The notes under the pieces are model-generated. The model searched no databases. It was not told the DNA's origin and was given only the letters and a program-made list of their open reading frames with translations. Of a stretch of DNA of 64,000 bases, positions 34,350-43,494 are shown piece by piece; position 1 is the first letter of the stretch; each line of letters starts with the position of its first letter. This DNA is from Gelidibacter sp039916245. Its GTDB lineage: Bacteria; Bacteroidota; Bacteroidia; Flavobacteriales; Flavobacteriaceae. A program made the position numbers and the translations under genes. Location of the stretch: NCBI RefSeq assembly GCF_039916245.1, contig NZ_JBDSLS010000108.1, positions 1-64,000 on the forward strand, in the 5' to 3' direction.

Positions 34350-35051
34350 CTACAAATTAAACTTAGCACTCCAATAAACGCAAGTCTGTACGGTTCCATC
34401 TTCGAGCATGAATTCATAAGAAGTCTCATAAACCTTTGAGATCGAAAAATCGATAGGATGTTTAAATAAAGGACCTTCATAGGCTAAGGTGTGGTATTCG
34501 CCCTGTTCCCCACAAACATCAATATCCTTTGGAAATGTGCTTATTAGATTATCGTCTAAGGTTTTACCAATATAGCTTTTATCTAATTTGCCTTCCTGAG
34601 TGACAATGATTTTGGTTTTAATGCCAGACTCTAAAAACTCTTTCATGATGTCGTCAGAGGATTTATCCCAAAGGGGCTCGATGACCTCAATCCCCAACGG
34701 ATTCAATTTGGATTCTCTGTAGGTTTTGAGTCCAGAAGCTGTGAGGTCGCCAAAGATGAAATTGGTCACGTCCAAGGTTTTAAAATGCGTTACAGCTTCA
34801 AGCATCTTTTCGTCATAATTTTTTAAATCTTTAGAAAAGTACATGGTATAGAGTGGAATTCCGATGCTCTTAGCTTGTTTGGATAATATTTCTAAAGGAA
34901 GGGAATGCATGGAAGATTTGCGAGTTTCTTCATTAAAAGTTGTAAAAAGAGCAACAACTTCAAGGTCTTTATTTTTTAAGGTTTTGTGGAGTGCTAAGGC
35001 AGAATCTTTACCGCCACTCCAATTAAAGACTGCTTTTTTTATCTTATTCAT
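34350..35051 (-). CDS. Dph6-like PP-loop ATP pyrophosphatase
   Basis: 233 aa. The PP-loop is AVFNWSGGKDSALALHK near residue 10; later FIFGDLTASGLKTYRESKL and EVIEPLWDKSSDDIM match the diphthine-ammonia ligase/MJ0570 group, with a C-terminal DVCGEQGEYHTLAYEGP. Eukaryotic Dph6 amidates diphthine; bacteria lack diphthamide, so the substrate here is unknown. Single gene. Confidence 0.88.
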   Translation of the reverse strand: MNKIKKAVFNWSGGKDSALALHKTLKNKDLEVVALFTTFNEETRKSSMHSLPLEILSKQAKSIGIPLYTMYFSKDLKNYDEKMLEAVTHFKTLDVTNFIFGDLTASGLKTYRESKLNPLGIEVIEPLWDKSSDDIMKEFLESGIKTKIIVTQEGKLDKSYIGKTLDDNLISTFPKDIDVCGEQGEYHTLAYEGPLFKHPIDFSISKVYETSYEFMLEDGTVQTCVYWSAKFNL

Positions 35052-35096
35052 AAGTTGATTTTAAGAACTTAATAGAGTGTTTAATAGTTGATTCTA

Positions 35097-35125
35097 AAAA
35101 AATGAACTGCTTTTAGAGCAGTTCA
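35097..35125 (-). terminator. Intrinsic terminator of the ybaB gene
   Basis: GAACTGC pairs with GCAGTTC around TTTTAGA. On the minus strand it is followed by ATTTTTTT. It lies 47 bp past the ybaB stop. Confidence 0.8.
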
Positions 35126-35171
35126 AGTCCTATCGATATAACATGATTATCTGATAATGCAGTTTATTGGA

Positions 35172-35495
35172 TTATTTAAACATGTCCAAGCCAGGAATAT
35201 TAGGCATGCCATCTTTAGCCACAGCAGCCAATTCAGTTTCGTTTACACCGGTCGCTTTCTCAATAGCCTTATTCAAGGTCGTGATTAAATAATCTTCAAG
35301 CATTTCTTTGTCCTGTAGTAATTCGTCATCAATAGCAATTGATTTTATCGTTCTGTTAGCGGTTAATGTGACCTTTAATTTGCCATCACTACTTTGTTCA
35401 TCAACCAAAACATGGTTCAACCGTTCTTTGGTTTCTTCAACTTTTTTTTGGGTCTCTTTGAGTTTATTCATCATGCCCATCATATCTCCAAACAT
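35172..35495 (-). CDS. ybaB: YbaB/EbfC nucleoid-associated protein
   Basis: The ATG at 35495 gives 107 aa, MFGDMMGMMNKLKETQKKVE, with the family's N-terminal helix, the strand pattern KLKVTLTANRTIKSIAIDDE, and a Gly/Pro-rich C-terminus (DGMPNIPGLDMFK). An upstream in-frame ATG at 35522 adds nine residues before the family start. It forms dimers that bind DNA. A recR or dnaX neighbour, usual in other phyla, is absent here. Confidence 0.92.
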   Translation of the reverse strand: MFGDMMGMMNKLKETQKKVEETKERLNHVLVDEQSSDGKLKVTLTANRTIKSIAIDDELLQDKEMLEDYLITTLNKAIEKATGVNETELAAVAKDGMPNIPGLDMFK

Positions 35496-35519
35496 ATTTT
35501 CAGTTTTTATATTAGGTAA

Positions 35520-35527
35520 CAAAATTA
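35520..35527 (-). promoter_or_regulatory. ybaB -7 element candidate TAATTTTG
   Basis: The minus strand reads TAATTTTG, a full TAnnTTTG match, 24 nt upstream of the ATG at 35495. This position also argues against the longer start at 35522, which would touch the element. No clear -33. Confidence 0.45.
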
Positions 35528-35648
35528 AGGTTTAGACACGAGTTTCACTAATTTTTGGAAATGGCTATGGGAATAATTTTCAAAGAATAGTGCTCACTTC
35601 ATTTCTTTTTATTCTATTTTCTCTTCGTTCTCTGTTCTTTTAAAATAG

Positions 35649-35656
35649 TACTTTTG
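35649..35656 (+). promoter_or_regulatory. -7 element TACTTTTG of the S9 peptidase gene
   Basis: A full TAnnTTTG match, 23 nt before ATG 35680. The -33 region has TTC rather than TTG at an 18-base spacer. Confidence 0.5.
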
Positions 35657-35679
35657 CAGTCCTTATTAAAAATATTAAA

Positions 35680-37740
35680 ATGACACAAAATATTCAGCCG
35701 CCAAAAGTAAAAAAAGTACTTAAAACGTTAAGTGTACATGATGATGAACGTCGCGATGATTATTTTTGGTTAAATGACCGAGAAAATCAGGATGTTATTG
35801 ATTACCTCAATGCTGAAAACGATTACTTTGACGCCGTCACTTCAAAATATAGAGACTTTGAAAATTCACTTTTTGAGGAAATGAAAGCTCGAATTAAGGA
35901 AGATGATGAATCAGTTCCTTATAAATATAATGGCTATTGGTACATTGTTAAATATGAAGTTGGGAAGGATTACCCGATATATTTAAGAAAGAAAGATACC
36001 TTGGATAATCCAGATGAGTTGTTGTTTGACTGTAATGTGATGGCTGAAGGGCATGACTATTTTAAATTGGTTGGCTTGAGTGTGAGTCCAGATAATACCA
36101 TGATTGCATTTGGTCTGGACACTGTTGGACGACGGAATTACACCTTGCAAATAAAGAGTTTAATTACCGATGAGATTTTCTTAGATGCCATTGAAAACAC
36201 GACAGGTTCCGCAACTTGGGCCAATGACAACAAAACATTATTCTATACCGTAAAGGACGAAAAAACACTGCGGTCTGACAAAGTTTTTAAACACAAATTA
36301 GGAAGTTCTTCAAGCAAGGATACATTAGTTTTTCATGAAGAAGACGATACGTTTGGTGTGGCTGTTTACAAATCGAAATCAAAAAAATATTTGATTATTG
36401 CCTGTTATAGCACATTGACCAACGAATATTTTACCTTAAATGCCGATACACCTGATGGAGATTTCTCAGTGTTTCAAGAACGTGTTAGAGGATTGGAATA
36501 TAGTATTTCACATTATGGTGATCAATTTTATATTGTTACCAATGCCGATGGTGCTGTCAACTTTAAGTTAATGAAAACCCCTGAGAATGACACCAAATTT
36601 AATCATTGGACAGAGGTCATTCCGCATAGAGATTTGGTTTTATTGGAAGATATTGACATTTTTAAGGACTTTTTGGTGATCAGTGAGCGCACCAATGGTC
36701 TGAACCAAATTCGGATCAAACGATGGGATAATACAGAAGATTATTATTTGCCATTTGATAACGAAACCTATACCGCTTACACTTCAACCAATGTCGATTT
36801 TGATACGGTAATCCTTCGTTATGGTTACAACTCAATGACAACACCATCTTCCAGTATCGATTTTAATATGGTCACAAAGGAGAAAACCATTCTGAAAGAG
36901 CAGGAGGTTTTAGATCCTACCTTTGATAAGGATAATTATACTTCAGAACGAGTTTGGGCCACCGCAGATGACGGGACTAAAGTGCCAATTTCAATGGTGT
37001 ATAAAAAAGGGATCAAAAAAGATGGTACAAATCCCGTATTGCTTTACGCCTATGGATCTTACGGACATACGATTGATCCTTATTTTTCCAGTCTTCGTTT
37101 AAGTTTAATGAATAGAGGTTTTATTTATGCCATTGCCCATGTCAGAGGCGGTGAGTATTTAGGCCGTATGTGGTACGAAGGCGGGAAATTGCTTCAAAAG
37201 AAAAACACCTTTACAGATTTTATCGCCTGTTCCAAGTTTCTAATCGCCCAAAACTACACCTCCTCACACCATTTGTATGCTTTAGGTGGAAGTGCCGGCG
37301 GCTTATTGATTGGCGCTGTCATTAATGAAGCACCAGAACTTTATAATGGCGTAATTGCGGCAGTTTCTTTTGTAGATGTATTGACTACCATGTTGGATGA
37401 TTCGATACCATTGACCACAGGAGAATATGACGAATGGGGAAATCCAAACGATAAAACCTATTATGAATACATGAAATCCTATTCACCTTATGATAATGTG
37501 AAAAAGCAGGATTACCCACATATCTTAATTACGACAGGCCTGCATGATTCTCAAGTACAGTATTGGGAACCTGCAAAATGGGTGGCTAAGTTACGAGATT
37601 ATAAAACCGATAACAATAAATTGTTGATGAAAACGAACATGAAAGCCGGCCATGGCGGGGCTTCAGGGCGTTTTGAATCCTTAAAAGAAGATGCGGAAGA
37701 ATACGCTTTTTTGTTAGACTTAGAGAATATTAATGTCTAA
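35680..37740 (+). CDS. ptrB: Oligopeptidase B-like S9 family serine peptidase
   Basis: 686 aa with no signal peptide, so cytoplasmic. It has an N-terminal seven-bladed propeller and a C-terminal alpha/beta-hydrolase. The nucleophile is Ser538 in ALGGSAGGLLIG, with Asp ~623 (TGLHDSQVQYWEP) and His658 (AGHGGASGRFE). The S9A features GSYGHTIDPYFSSLRLSLMN and AHVRGGEYLG match oligopeptidase B, which cuts small peptides after basic residues. Preference for Arg/Lys depends on acidic residues I cannot verify here. Probably a single gene. Confidence 0.92.
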   Translation: MTQNIQPPKVKKVLKTLSVHDDERRDDYFWLNDRENQDVIDYLNAENDYFDAVTSKYRDFENSLFEEMKARIKEDDESVPYKYNGYWYIVKYEVGKDYPIYLRKKDTLDNPDELLFDCNVMAEGHDYFKLVGLSVSPDNTMIAFGLDTVGRRNYTLQIKSLITDEIFLDAIENTTGSATWANDNKTLFYTVKDEKTLRSDKVFKHKLGSSSSKDTLVFHEEDDTFGVAVYKSKSKKYLIIACYSTLTNEYFTLNADTPDGDFSVFQERVRGLEYSISHYGDQFYIVTNADGAVNFKLMKTPENDTKFNHWTEVIPHRDLVLLEDIDIFKDFLVISERTNGLNQIRIKRWDNTEDYYLPFDNETYTAYTSTNVDFDTVILRYGYNSMTTPSSSIDFNMVTKEKTILKEQEVLDPTFDKDNYTSERVWATADDGTKVPISMVYKKGIKKDGTNPVLLYAYGSYGHTIDPYFSSLRLSLMNRGFIYAIAHVRGGEYLGRMWYEGGKLLQKKNTFTDFIACSKFLIAQNYTSSHHLYALGGSAGGLLIGAVINEAPELYNGVIAAVSFVDVLTTMLDDSIPLTTGEYDEWGNPNDKTYYEYMKSYSPYDNVKKQDYPHILITTGLHDSQVQYWEPAKWVAKLRDYKTDNNKLLMKTNMKAGHGGASGRFESLKEDAEEYAFLLDLENINV

Positions 37741-37899
37741 TTTAAAAAAATCCCGTACTTTTGCGGGGTTTGAGATTACATTTTCATAAATTGTAATCGT
37801 AAATAGGATTTATGAAATCGCGGTGTTCATGGTTTATAATAAGAATTATACTTGATTTTCGCTATCCATAGGTCCTATTGAAAAGAATAAGAAACACGT

Positions 37900-38940
37900 A
37901 TGAAAAAAAATATTCAAGTATTTGATAATGTATTGCAACTCATAGGTAATACCCCTCTTATCAAATTGAACAAGATGACAGCTGACTATAATGGTGAGTT
38001 TTATGCCAAAGTAGAAGCTTTTAATCCAGGTCACTCCTCTAAAGACCGAATTGCACTGCACATTATTGAAGAAGCCGAAAGACAAGGCATATTGTCACCA
38101 GGAGATACGATTATAGAAACAACGTCTGGCAATACAGGCTTTAGCATAGCCATGGTGAGTATCATTAAAGGCTACAAATGTATTCTTGCGGTAAGTTCAA
38201 AATCATCGGGAGATAAAATAGACATGCTAAAAGCAATGGGTGCACAGGTTTATGTGTGTCCTGCTCATGTGAGTGCCGATGATCCGAGATCTTATTATGA
38301 AGTTGCAAAACGCTTGCATGAAGAAACCAAAGGATCTATCTATATTAATCAATATTTTAATCAGTTAAATATTGATGCACATTATAACAGTACAGGTCCT
38401 GAGATTTGGACACAAACTGAAGGTGTAATAACACATTTAGTAGCCTGTAGTGGTACAGGAGGAACAATTTCTGGGACTGCTAAATACTTGAAAGAACAAA
38501 ATCCAAACATAAAAGTCATAGGTGTTGATGCTTATGGTTCTGTCTTGAAAAAATACCACGAAACCCGTGAGTTTGATAAAGATGAAATATATCCGTATCG
38601 CATTGAAGGTTTAGGAAAAAATTTGATTCCTACAGCTACAGATTTTGATTTGATTGATGAGTTCATTAAGGTTACTGACGAAGAAAGCGCCCATACCGCT
38701 CGTGAGATATCACGTGAAGAAGGTTTGTTTGTTGGTTATACAAGTGGTGCAGCAATGCAAGCTATAAAACAATTGAATGAAGCCGGAGAATTTAAACCAG
38801 GTGATAAGGTGGTAGTCATCTTTCCTGACCATGGATCGCGATACATGAGCAAGGTTTATAGCGACAAATGGATGGAAGAGCAAGGCTTTTTTGACAGTAA
38901 AAAGGTCTCTACTTTGGAGACTATCCAATATATTAAATAG
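37900..38940 (+). CDS. PLP-dependent cysteine synthase homologue (possible cysteate synthase)
   Basis: 346 aa, fold type II. The PLP Lys48 lies in NPGHSSKDRIALHIIEEAER, with TTSGNTGFSIAMVSIIKGY as phosphate/substrate loop, ACSGTGGTISGTAKYLK as PLP-phosphate loop, and EGLFVGYTSGAAMQA near the end. It resembles CysK/CysM and the catalytic core of cystathionine beta-synthase. The loop NPGHSSKDR differs from the NPxGSVKDR of CysK, suggesting another nucleophile or acceptor. The next gene on the same strand is an alpha-oxoamine synthase; in flavobacteria such a pair can make cysteate and then 3-ketocapnine for sulfonolipids. That role is inferred; plain cysteine synthesis remains possible. Confidence 0.88.
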   Translation: MKKNIQVFDNVLQLIGNTPLIKLNKMTADYNGEFYAKVEAFNPGHSSKDRIALHIIEEAERQGILSPGDTIIETTSGNTGFSIAMVSIIKGYKCILAVSSKSSGDKIDMLKAMGAQVYVCPAHVSADDPRSYYEVAKRLHEETKGSIYINQYFNQLNIDAHYNSTGPEIWTQTEGVITHLVACSGTGGTISGTAKYLKEQNPNIKVIGVDAYGSVLKKYHETREFDKDEIYPYRIEGLGKNLIPTATDFDLIDEFIKVTDEESAHTAREISREEGLFVGYTSGAAMQAIKQLNEAGEFKPGDKVVVIFPDHGSRYMSKVYSDKWMEEQGFFDSKKVSTLETIQYIK

Positions 38941-39055
38941 TTGAACTACAGCTAGATAATCCTATTGCGTAATTCGGTGTTGTGGGATTTTTTGTGGATG
39001 AAAATCTTATAAACAGCGGTTTATAACTAAATTATGCAATGAGTAGATATTTAGT

Positions 39056-39063
39056 TAATTTTG
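39056..39063 (+). promoter_or_regulatory. -7 element TAATTTTG before the alpha-oxoamine synthase gene
   Basis: A full TAnnTTTG match in the 225-bp gap, giving a ~100-nt leader. No TTG at the -33 spacing. It suggests that the gene can be transcribed apart from the cysteine-synthase homologue. Confidence 0.4.
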
Positions 39064-39165
39064 CACAAATTAATAAAGCTAACTAAAGATGATAGCGCAT
39101 GGCTCTCAAACTTACATAAAGGTTGATTGAAATGGCGGCGTATGTCCGAAAAACATTAAGATTAC

Positions 39166-40425
39166 ATGAAAGACTTATTTGATAGAATTTACAGAGACAA
39201 AGGTCCTCTTGGTAAATGGGCTTCACAAGCTGAAGGCTATTTTGTATTTCCTAAATTGGAAGGTCAAATCTCTAACCGCATGAAATTTCGCGGGCAAGAT
39301 GTTATTACTTGGAGTATCAATGACTATTTAGGATTGGCAAATCATCCTGAAGTCAGAAAAACGGACGCTCAAGCTGCCGCTGATTATGGCTCGGCGTACC
39401 CAATGGGCGCGCGAATGATGTCTGGTCATACTGATCTTCACGAAGTCTTACAAAATGAGTTGGCTGAATTCGTAAACAAAGAAGCTGCTTATCTTTTGAA
39501 TTTTGGTTATCAAGGTATGGTTTCGACCATTGATGCTTTGGTAGGCAAGGACGATATTATCGTTTATGATGTGGATGCGCACGCCTGTATTATTGATGGT
39601 GTACGTTTGCATATGGGTAAACGTTTTACCTATAAGCACAATGATGTTGAAAGCTTAGAGAAGAATTTGGAACGTGCTACAAAAATGGCAGAACAGACAG
39701 GCGGAGGAATTTTAGTGATTTCTGAAGGTGTGTTTGGAATGCGTGGTGAACAAGGTCGTTTAAAAGAAATCGTTGAACTTAAGAAAAAGTTTAATTTCCG
39801 ATTTTTAGTAGATGATGCTCACGGTTTTGGAACGCTTGGTAAAACAGGTGCTGGAGCAGGTGAGGAGCAAGGCGTTCAAGACGGTATTGATGTGTACTTC
39901 GCAACGTTTGCAAAATCTTTAGCAAGTACAGGAGCATTTATTGCCGCAGATCAAGAAATTATTGATTACCTAAAATATAATTTGCGTTCACAAATGTTTG
40001 CGAAGTCGCTACAAATGCAATTAGTAGTTGGCGCTCGTAAACGTTTAGAAATGTTGAAAACGATGCCAGAATTGAAAGCAAAGCTATGGGAAAACACCAA
40101 TGCTTTACAGTCTGGACTTAAAGAACGCGGTTTCGACATTGGTACCACGCAAAGTTGTGTCACTCCGGTATATTTAAAAGGAAGCATTCCTGAAGCCATG
40201 GCTTTAGTAAAGGATTTACGTGAAAACCACGGCATTTTCTGTTCTATTGTAGTCTATCCTGTGATTCCGAAAGGATTAATCTTGTTGAGAATGATTCCAA
40301 CAGCAACACATGATATCACCGACATCAATGAAACTTTAGAAGCTTTTGAAGTTATCAGAACCCGTTTGGAAAATGGTACTTATAAAAGACTGTCAGCATC
40401 AGTTGCTGCGGCTATGGGAGAATAA
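39166..40425 (+). CDS. Alpha-oxoamine synthase (possible cysteate/serine acyltransferase)
   Basis: 419 aa, PLP fold type I. INDYLGLANHPEV and GSAYPMGARMMSGHTDLHE are substrate loops; VDDAHGFGTLGKTGAGAGEE carries the PLP-binding Asp/His; Lys250 in FATFAKSLASTGAF forms the Schiff base. The family holds 2-amino-3-ketobutyrate CoA ligase, AONS, ALAS and serine palmitoyltransferase. Bacteroidota use such enzymes for sphingolipids, and flavobacteria for capnine from cysteate. The C-terminus PVIPKGLILLRMIPTATHD is typical of SPT-like members. The adjacent cysteine/cysteate synthase homologue favours the sulfonolipid role, but specificity is not provable by eye. Confidence 0.9.
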   Translation: MKDLFDRIYRDKGPLGKWASQAEGYFVFPKLEGQISNRMKFRGQDVITWSINDYLGLANHPEVRKTDAQAAADYGSAYPMGARMMSGHTDLHEVLQNELAEFVNKEAAYLLNFGYQGMVSTIDALVGKDDIIVYDVDAHACIIDGVRLHMGKRFTYKHNDVESLEKNLERATKMAEQTGGGILVISEGVFGMRGEQGRLKEIVELKKKFNFRFLVDDAHGFGTLGKTGAGAGEEQGVQDGIDVYFATFAKSLASTGAFIAADQEIIDYLKYNLRSQMFAKSLQMQLVVGARKRLEMLKTMPELKAKLWENTNALQSGLKERGFDIGTTQSCVTPVYLKGSIPEAMALVKDLRENHGIFCSIVVYPVIPKGLILLRMIPTATHDITDINETLEAFEVIRTRLENGTYKRLSASVAAAMGE

Positions 40426-40460
40426 TATCCTCTAAATCCCCGAAAGGGATTTTGAAACAT

Positions 40461-40497
40461 AAAAATCCAGTTCTTATTGAGAACTGGATTTTTTTAT
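40461..40497. terminator. Bidirectional terminator between oxoamine synthase and msrB
   Basis: AAAAATCCAGTTCT pairs with AGAACTGGATTTTT around TATTG. It is T-rich on both strands at the convergent junction and touches the msrB stop. Confidence 0.93.
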
Positions 40498-40985
40498 TAT
40501 TTGGCACTAGGAATAAACTCCAGGGCTACCCCATTGATGCAATGACGTTTTCCTGTGGTTGCTTTTGGGCCGTCATTAAAAACGTGACCTAAGTGGCCGC
40601 CACATGTTGCACAATGTTCTTCGATGCCCATATAGGCATTGCCACCTTTTTCAAATGCGACATTGCCTTCAATAACACGGTCAAAACTTGGCCAACCGGT
40701 TCCGGAATCAAACTTGTTTTCGCTTTTATAGAGTGGCGTTTTACAGGCTGCGCAGACATAAACTCCCGGTTGGAAATTTTTATCTAACGGACTTGAGAAT
40801 GCGGGTTCAGTTCCTCCTTGTCTTAGTACACGGAATTGCTCGGCGCTTAATTCAGCCTTCCATTCGGCGTCTGATTTTGTGACTTTATATTCTTTATTTT
40901 GAGCTGTTTTGCTATCTTTTTTTTGGGCTGAACTATTGCAGCTAAAAATAAGACTGAATAAAACTATAAATGGCAGTGTTTTCAT
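40497..40985 (-). CDS. msrB: Peptide-methionine (R)-S-oxide reductase, lipoprotein form
   Basis: 162 aa. The N-terminus FIVLFSLIFSCNSSAQK has a lipobox-like LIFSC, so the enzyme is probably lipid-anchored outside the cytoplasm. The catalytic domain has KNFQPGVYVCAACKTPLY (zinc CxxC), FDSGTGWPSFDRVI, EEHCATCGGHLGHVFNDGP (second CxxC) and the catalytic Cys in KRHCINGVALEF. It repairs R-methionine sulfoxide in envelope proteins. The reductant at that site is unknown. No msrA adjoins. Confidence 0.93.
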   Translation of the reverse strand: MKTLPFIVLFSLIFSCNSSAQKKDSKTAQNKEYKVTKSDAEWKAELSAEQFRVLRQGGTEPAFSSPLDKNFQPGVYVCAACKTPLYKSENKFDSGTGWPSFDRVIEGNVAFEKGGNAYMGIEEHCATCGGHLGHVFNDGPKATTGKRHCINGVALEFIPSAK

Positions 40986-41168
40986 AATGATGGATTTGTG
41001 ATTTTAATATTAAGTCGAATGGTATTATGTTTCCTTTCTCAATAAAGTGTTAAGATAATCACTAGGATTTTAAATCGCTATTTCTTGTGACTTCGTTTAC
41101 CTAATTTTAGTACTTTAGGTTTTTATTTATCATCTATTAACATAATTTAACCCTCTTAAGCCTTAAAT

Positions 41169-43295
41169 ATGCCGAAAGTAATGCCTTGTAGTCGTTTTAC
41201 CGATTTTGATATCAATCTGTTTTTGGCTGGAAAGCATTTCAGGCTTTATGAAAAATTTGGATCTCATATTATGGAGCATGAGGGGGTCAGAGGCACCTAT
41301 TTTGCCGTTTGGGCTCCCAGTGCCAAAAAAGTTTCTGTGGTTGGTGATTTTAATGATTGGAAGGAAAATGTACACGAACTGAATGTTAGATGGGATAAAA
41401 GCGGTGTTTGGGAAGGTTTTATTCCGAATGTTGGAAAAGGGAATATCTACAAATACAAAATCACAAGCCATCATAACAATATAAAAACAGAAAAGGCCGA
41501 TCCGTATGCACGTCGTTCGGAACATCCACCTCACACCGCATCTATTGTTTGGGAAGATCACTATCAATGGAAGGATGAGAATTGGATGTCCAAACGTAAA
41601 AAAAATAATGCATTGGACGCACCACACTCTGTTTATGAAGTGCATTTAGGGTCTTGGAAACGTCATGAAACCGAAGACAGATTTATGTCTTATGTCGAGT
41701 TAGCCGATGATCTTGTGACGTATGTAAAAAAAATGAAATTTACCCATGTAGAGCTGATGCCTATTATGGAATTTCCATACGATCCCAGTTGGGGCTATCA
41801 AATTACGGGATATTTTGCGCCGACCTCACGTTTTGGTTATCCGGAGGAATTCAAGTTTTTAGTGGACACACTTCATAAAAACGACATTGGCGTCCTTTTG
41901 GATTGGGTGCCTTCTCATTTTCCGGAAGATGCCCATGGATTAGGCTATTTTGACGGCTCTTGTTTGTATGAACATCCTGATAGACGTAAAGGCTATCATC
42001 ACGACTGGAAAAGCTTGATCTTTAATTACGGTCGTAATGAAGTGAAATCTTTTTTGATCAGTAATGCACTTTTTTGGTTCGATCAATACCATGCGGACGG
42101 GTTGCGAGTAGATGCCGTGGCTTCCATGTTGTTTTTGGATTATTCCAGAAAGGACGGGGAGTGGGAGCCAAACATACATGGGGGAAGAGAGAATTTGGAT
42201 GCTGTTGCTTTTATTAAGGAGATGAATGAAGCGGTGTATTCCAATTATCCAGATGTCCAGAATATCGCTGAAGAATCCACCGCATTTCCGATGGTTTCGC
42301 GGCCGACATTTTCTGGCGGACTCGGTTTTGGGATGAAATGGATGATGGGGTGGATGCACGATACACTTGAATATTTCAGTAAACCACCAATTTACAGACA
42401 ATACCATCAAAATGACCTGACATTTTCAATGACCTATGCGTTTTCTGAAAACTTTATGCTGCCCTTAAGCCATGACGAAGTGGTTTATGGCAAGCGTTCC
42501 ATTTTAGGACGAATGCCCGGTGATGAATGGCAACGGTTTGCTAATTTAAGATTGTTGTACAGTTATATGTTTACGCATCCTGGAGGTAAGTTGCTTTTTA
42601 TGGGCTGTGAATTTGGACAGAGCAATGAATGGAATTTCAGACAAAGTTTGGATTGGCATTTGTTGGATTCCCAATACCATCAAGGCATTCAGAATCTGAT
42701 CATAGATTTGAATAATTTGTATCGAACGGAGCCCGCCATGTATGAGCAACAATTTTCTGGCGAAGGTTTTGAATGGATTGCCTATGATGATCATAAAAAC
42801 TCAGTTTTGGTTTACATGAGAAAAGGGAAGGATCCTAAGGATGTCGTCATTGTGGCCTGTAATATGACACCTATACCAATGATAACCTATGGCATTGGTG
42901 TTCCTCACAAAGGTAAACTTGAAGAGATTTTCAACAGTGATGCCATGGCTTACAATGGAACGGGCGATTTTAAGAACAAAGTGTTTACGGCTAAAAAAGC
43001 AGTATTGCATAATCGGGGTTATTCCGCAGAAATTACTATTCCGCCATTGGGAATGGTCGCTTTTAAATATGTTGAAATGATTCAATCCTCCAAAAAACAT
43101 TTAAATAAATCAGTAGAAAAAAAGGATGTGAAAGTTATTAAAAGTTCGAACAAGAAAGTCGGCAAACTTATATCCGAACCGAATAGTTCATCTAAGGAAA
43201 AGGATAAGAAAAATACTGATGAAACCAAAAATAAAATTCAAGTGGCAGATAAGTCTCCCAAAGTTATATCTTCCGAAAAACGAATAAAAAAGTGA
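41169..43295 (+). CDS. glgB: 1,4-alpha-glucan branching enzyme (GH13) with Lys-rich tail
   Basis: Makes alpha-1,6 branches in glycogen-like glucan. A CBM48 domain (FAVWAPSAKKVSVVGDFNDW) is followed by the GH13 barrel: ADGLRVDAVASMLFLDYS with nucleophile Asp315, IAEESTAFP with acid Glu368, and LPLSHDEVVYGKRS. After the usual C-terminal beta domain (~640 aa) there is a ~65-residue tail very rich in Lys, Ser and Asp/Glu (SEPNSSSKEKDKKNT). The tail frame continues after the TGA for 26 codons of equally Lys-rich sequence to TAA at 43374-43376, hinting at a once longer tail. The GH31 gene follows; no glgA or glgC is in the window. Confidence 0.95.
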   Translation: MPKVMPCSRFTDFDINLFLAGKHFRLYEKFGSHIMEHEGVRGTYFAVWAPSAKKVSVVGDFNDWKENVHELNVRWDKSGVWEGFIPNVGKGNIYKYKITSHHNNIKTEKADPYARRSEHPPHTASIVWEDHYQWKDENWMSKRKKNNALDAPHSVYEVHLGSWKRHETEDRFMSYVELADDLVTYVKKMKFTHVELMPIMEFPYDPSWGYQITGYFAPTSRFGYPEEFKFLVDTLHKNDIGVLLDWVPSHFPEDAHGLGYFDGSCLYEHPDRRKGYHHDWKSLIFNYGRNEVKSFLISNALFWFDQYHADGLRVDAVASMLFLDYSRKDGEWEPNIHGGRENLDAVAFIKEMNEAVYSNYPDVQNIAEESTAFPMVSRPTFSGGLGFGMKWMMGWMHDTLEYFSKPPIYRQYHQNDLTFSMTYAFSENFMLPLSHDEVVYGKRSILGRMPGDEWQRFANLRLLYSYMFTHPGGKLLFMGCEFGQSNEWNFRQSLDWHLLDSQYHQGIQNLIIDLNNLYRTEPAMYEQQFSGEGFEWIAYDDHKNSVLVYMRKGKDPKDVVIVACNMTPIPMITYGIGVPHKGKLEEIFNSDAMAYNGTGDFKNKVFTAKKAVLHNRGYSAEITIPPLGMVAFKYVEMIQSSKKHLNKSVEKKDVKVIKSSNKKVGKLISEPNSSSKEKDKKNTDETKNKIQVADKSPKVISSEKRIKK

Positions 43296-43494
43296 CTAAT
43301 TAAAAACCAACAAAAAACGACTACAAAATCGAGTGCAACCAAGGTAATCACTAAGAAAATTGGCAAAAAACAATAACTGTCAATCCTATTTCATCAATTA
43401 CACAAAACTCAAACGTTATAGTTGATAAGTACTATTAACTTAAGTTTTATATGTATAATCTTATGCGTTTTTTTGTGAGATTTAATAGCAAATT

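Noticed and set aside
37756..37763. TACTTTTG as promoter of the cysteine-synthase homologue
   Set aside because: It matches the -7 pattern but lies in the loop of a CCCG/CGGG hairpin right after the peptidase gene, 136 bp from the ATG and without a -33 TTG.
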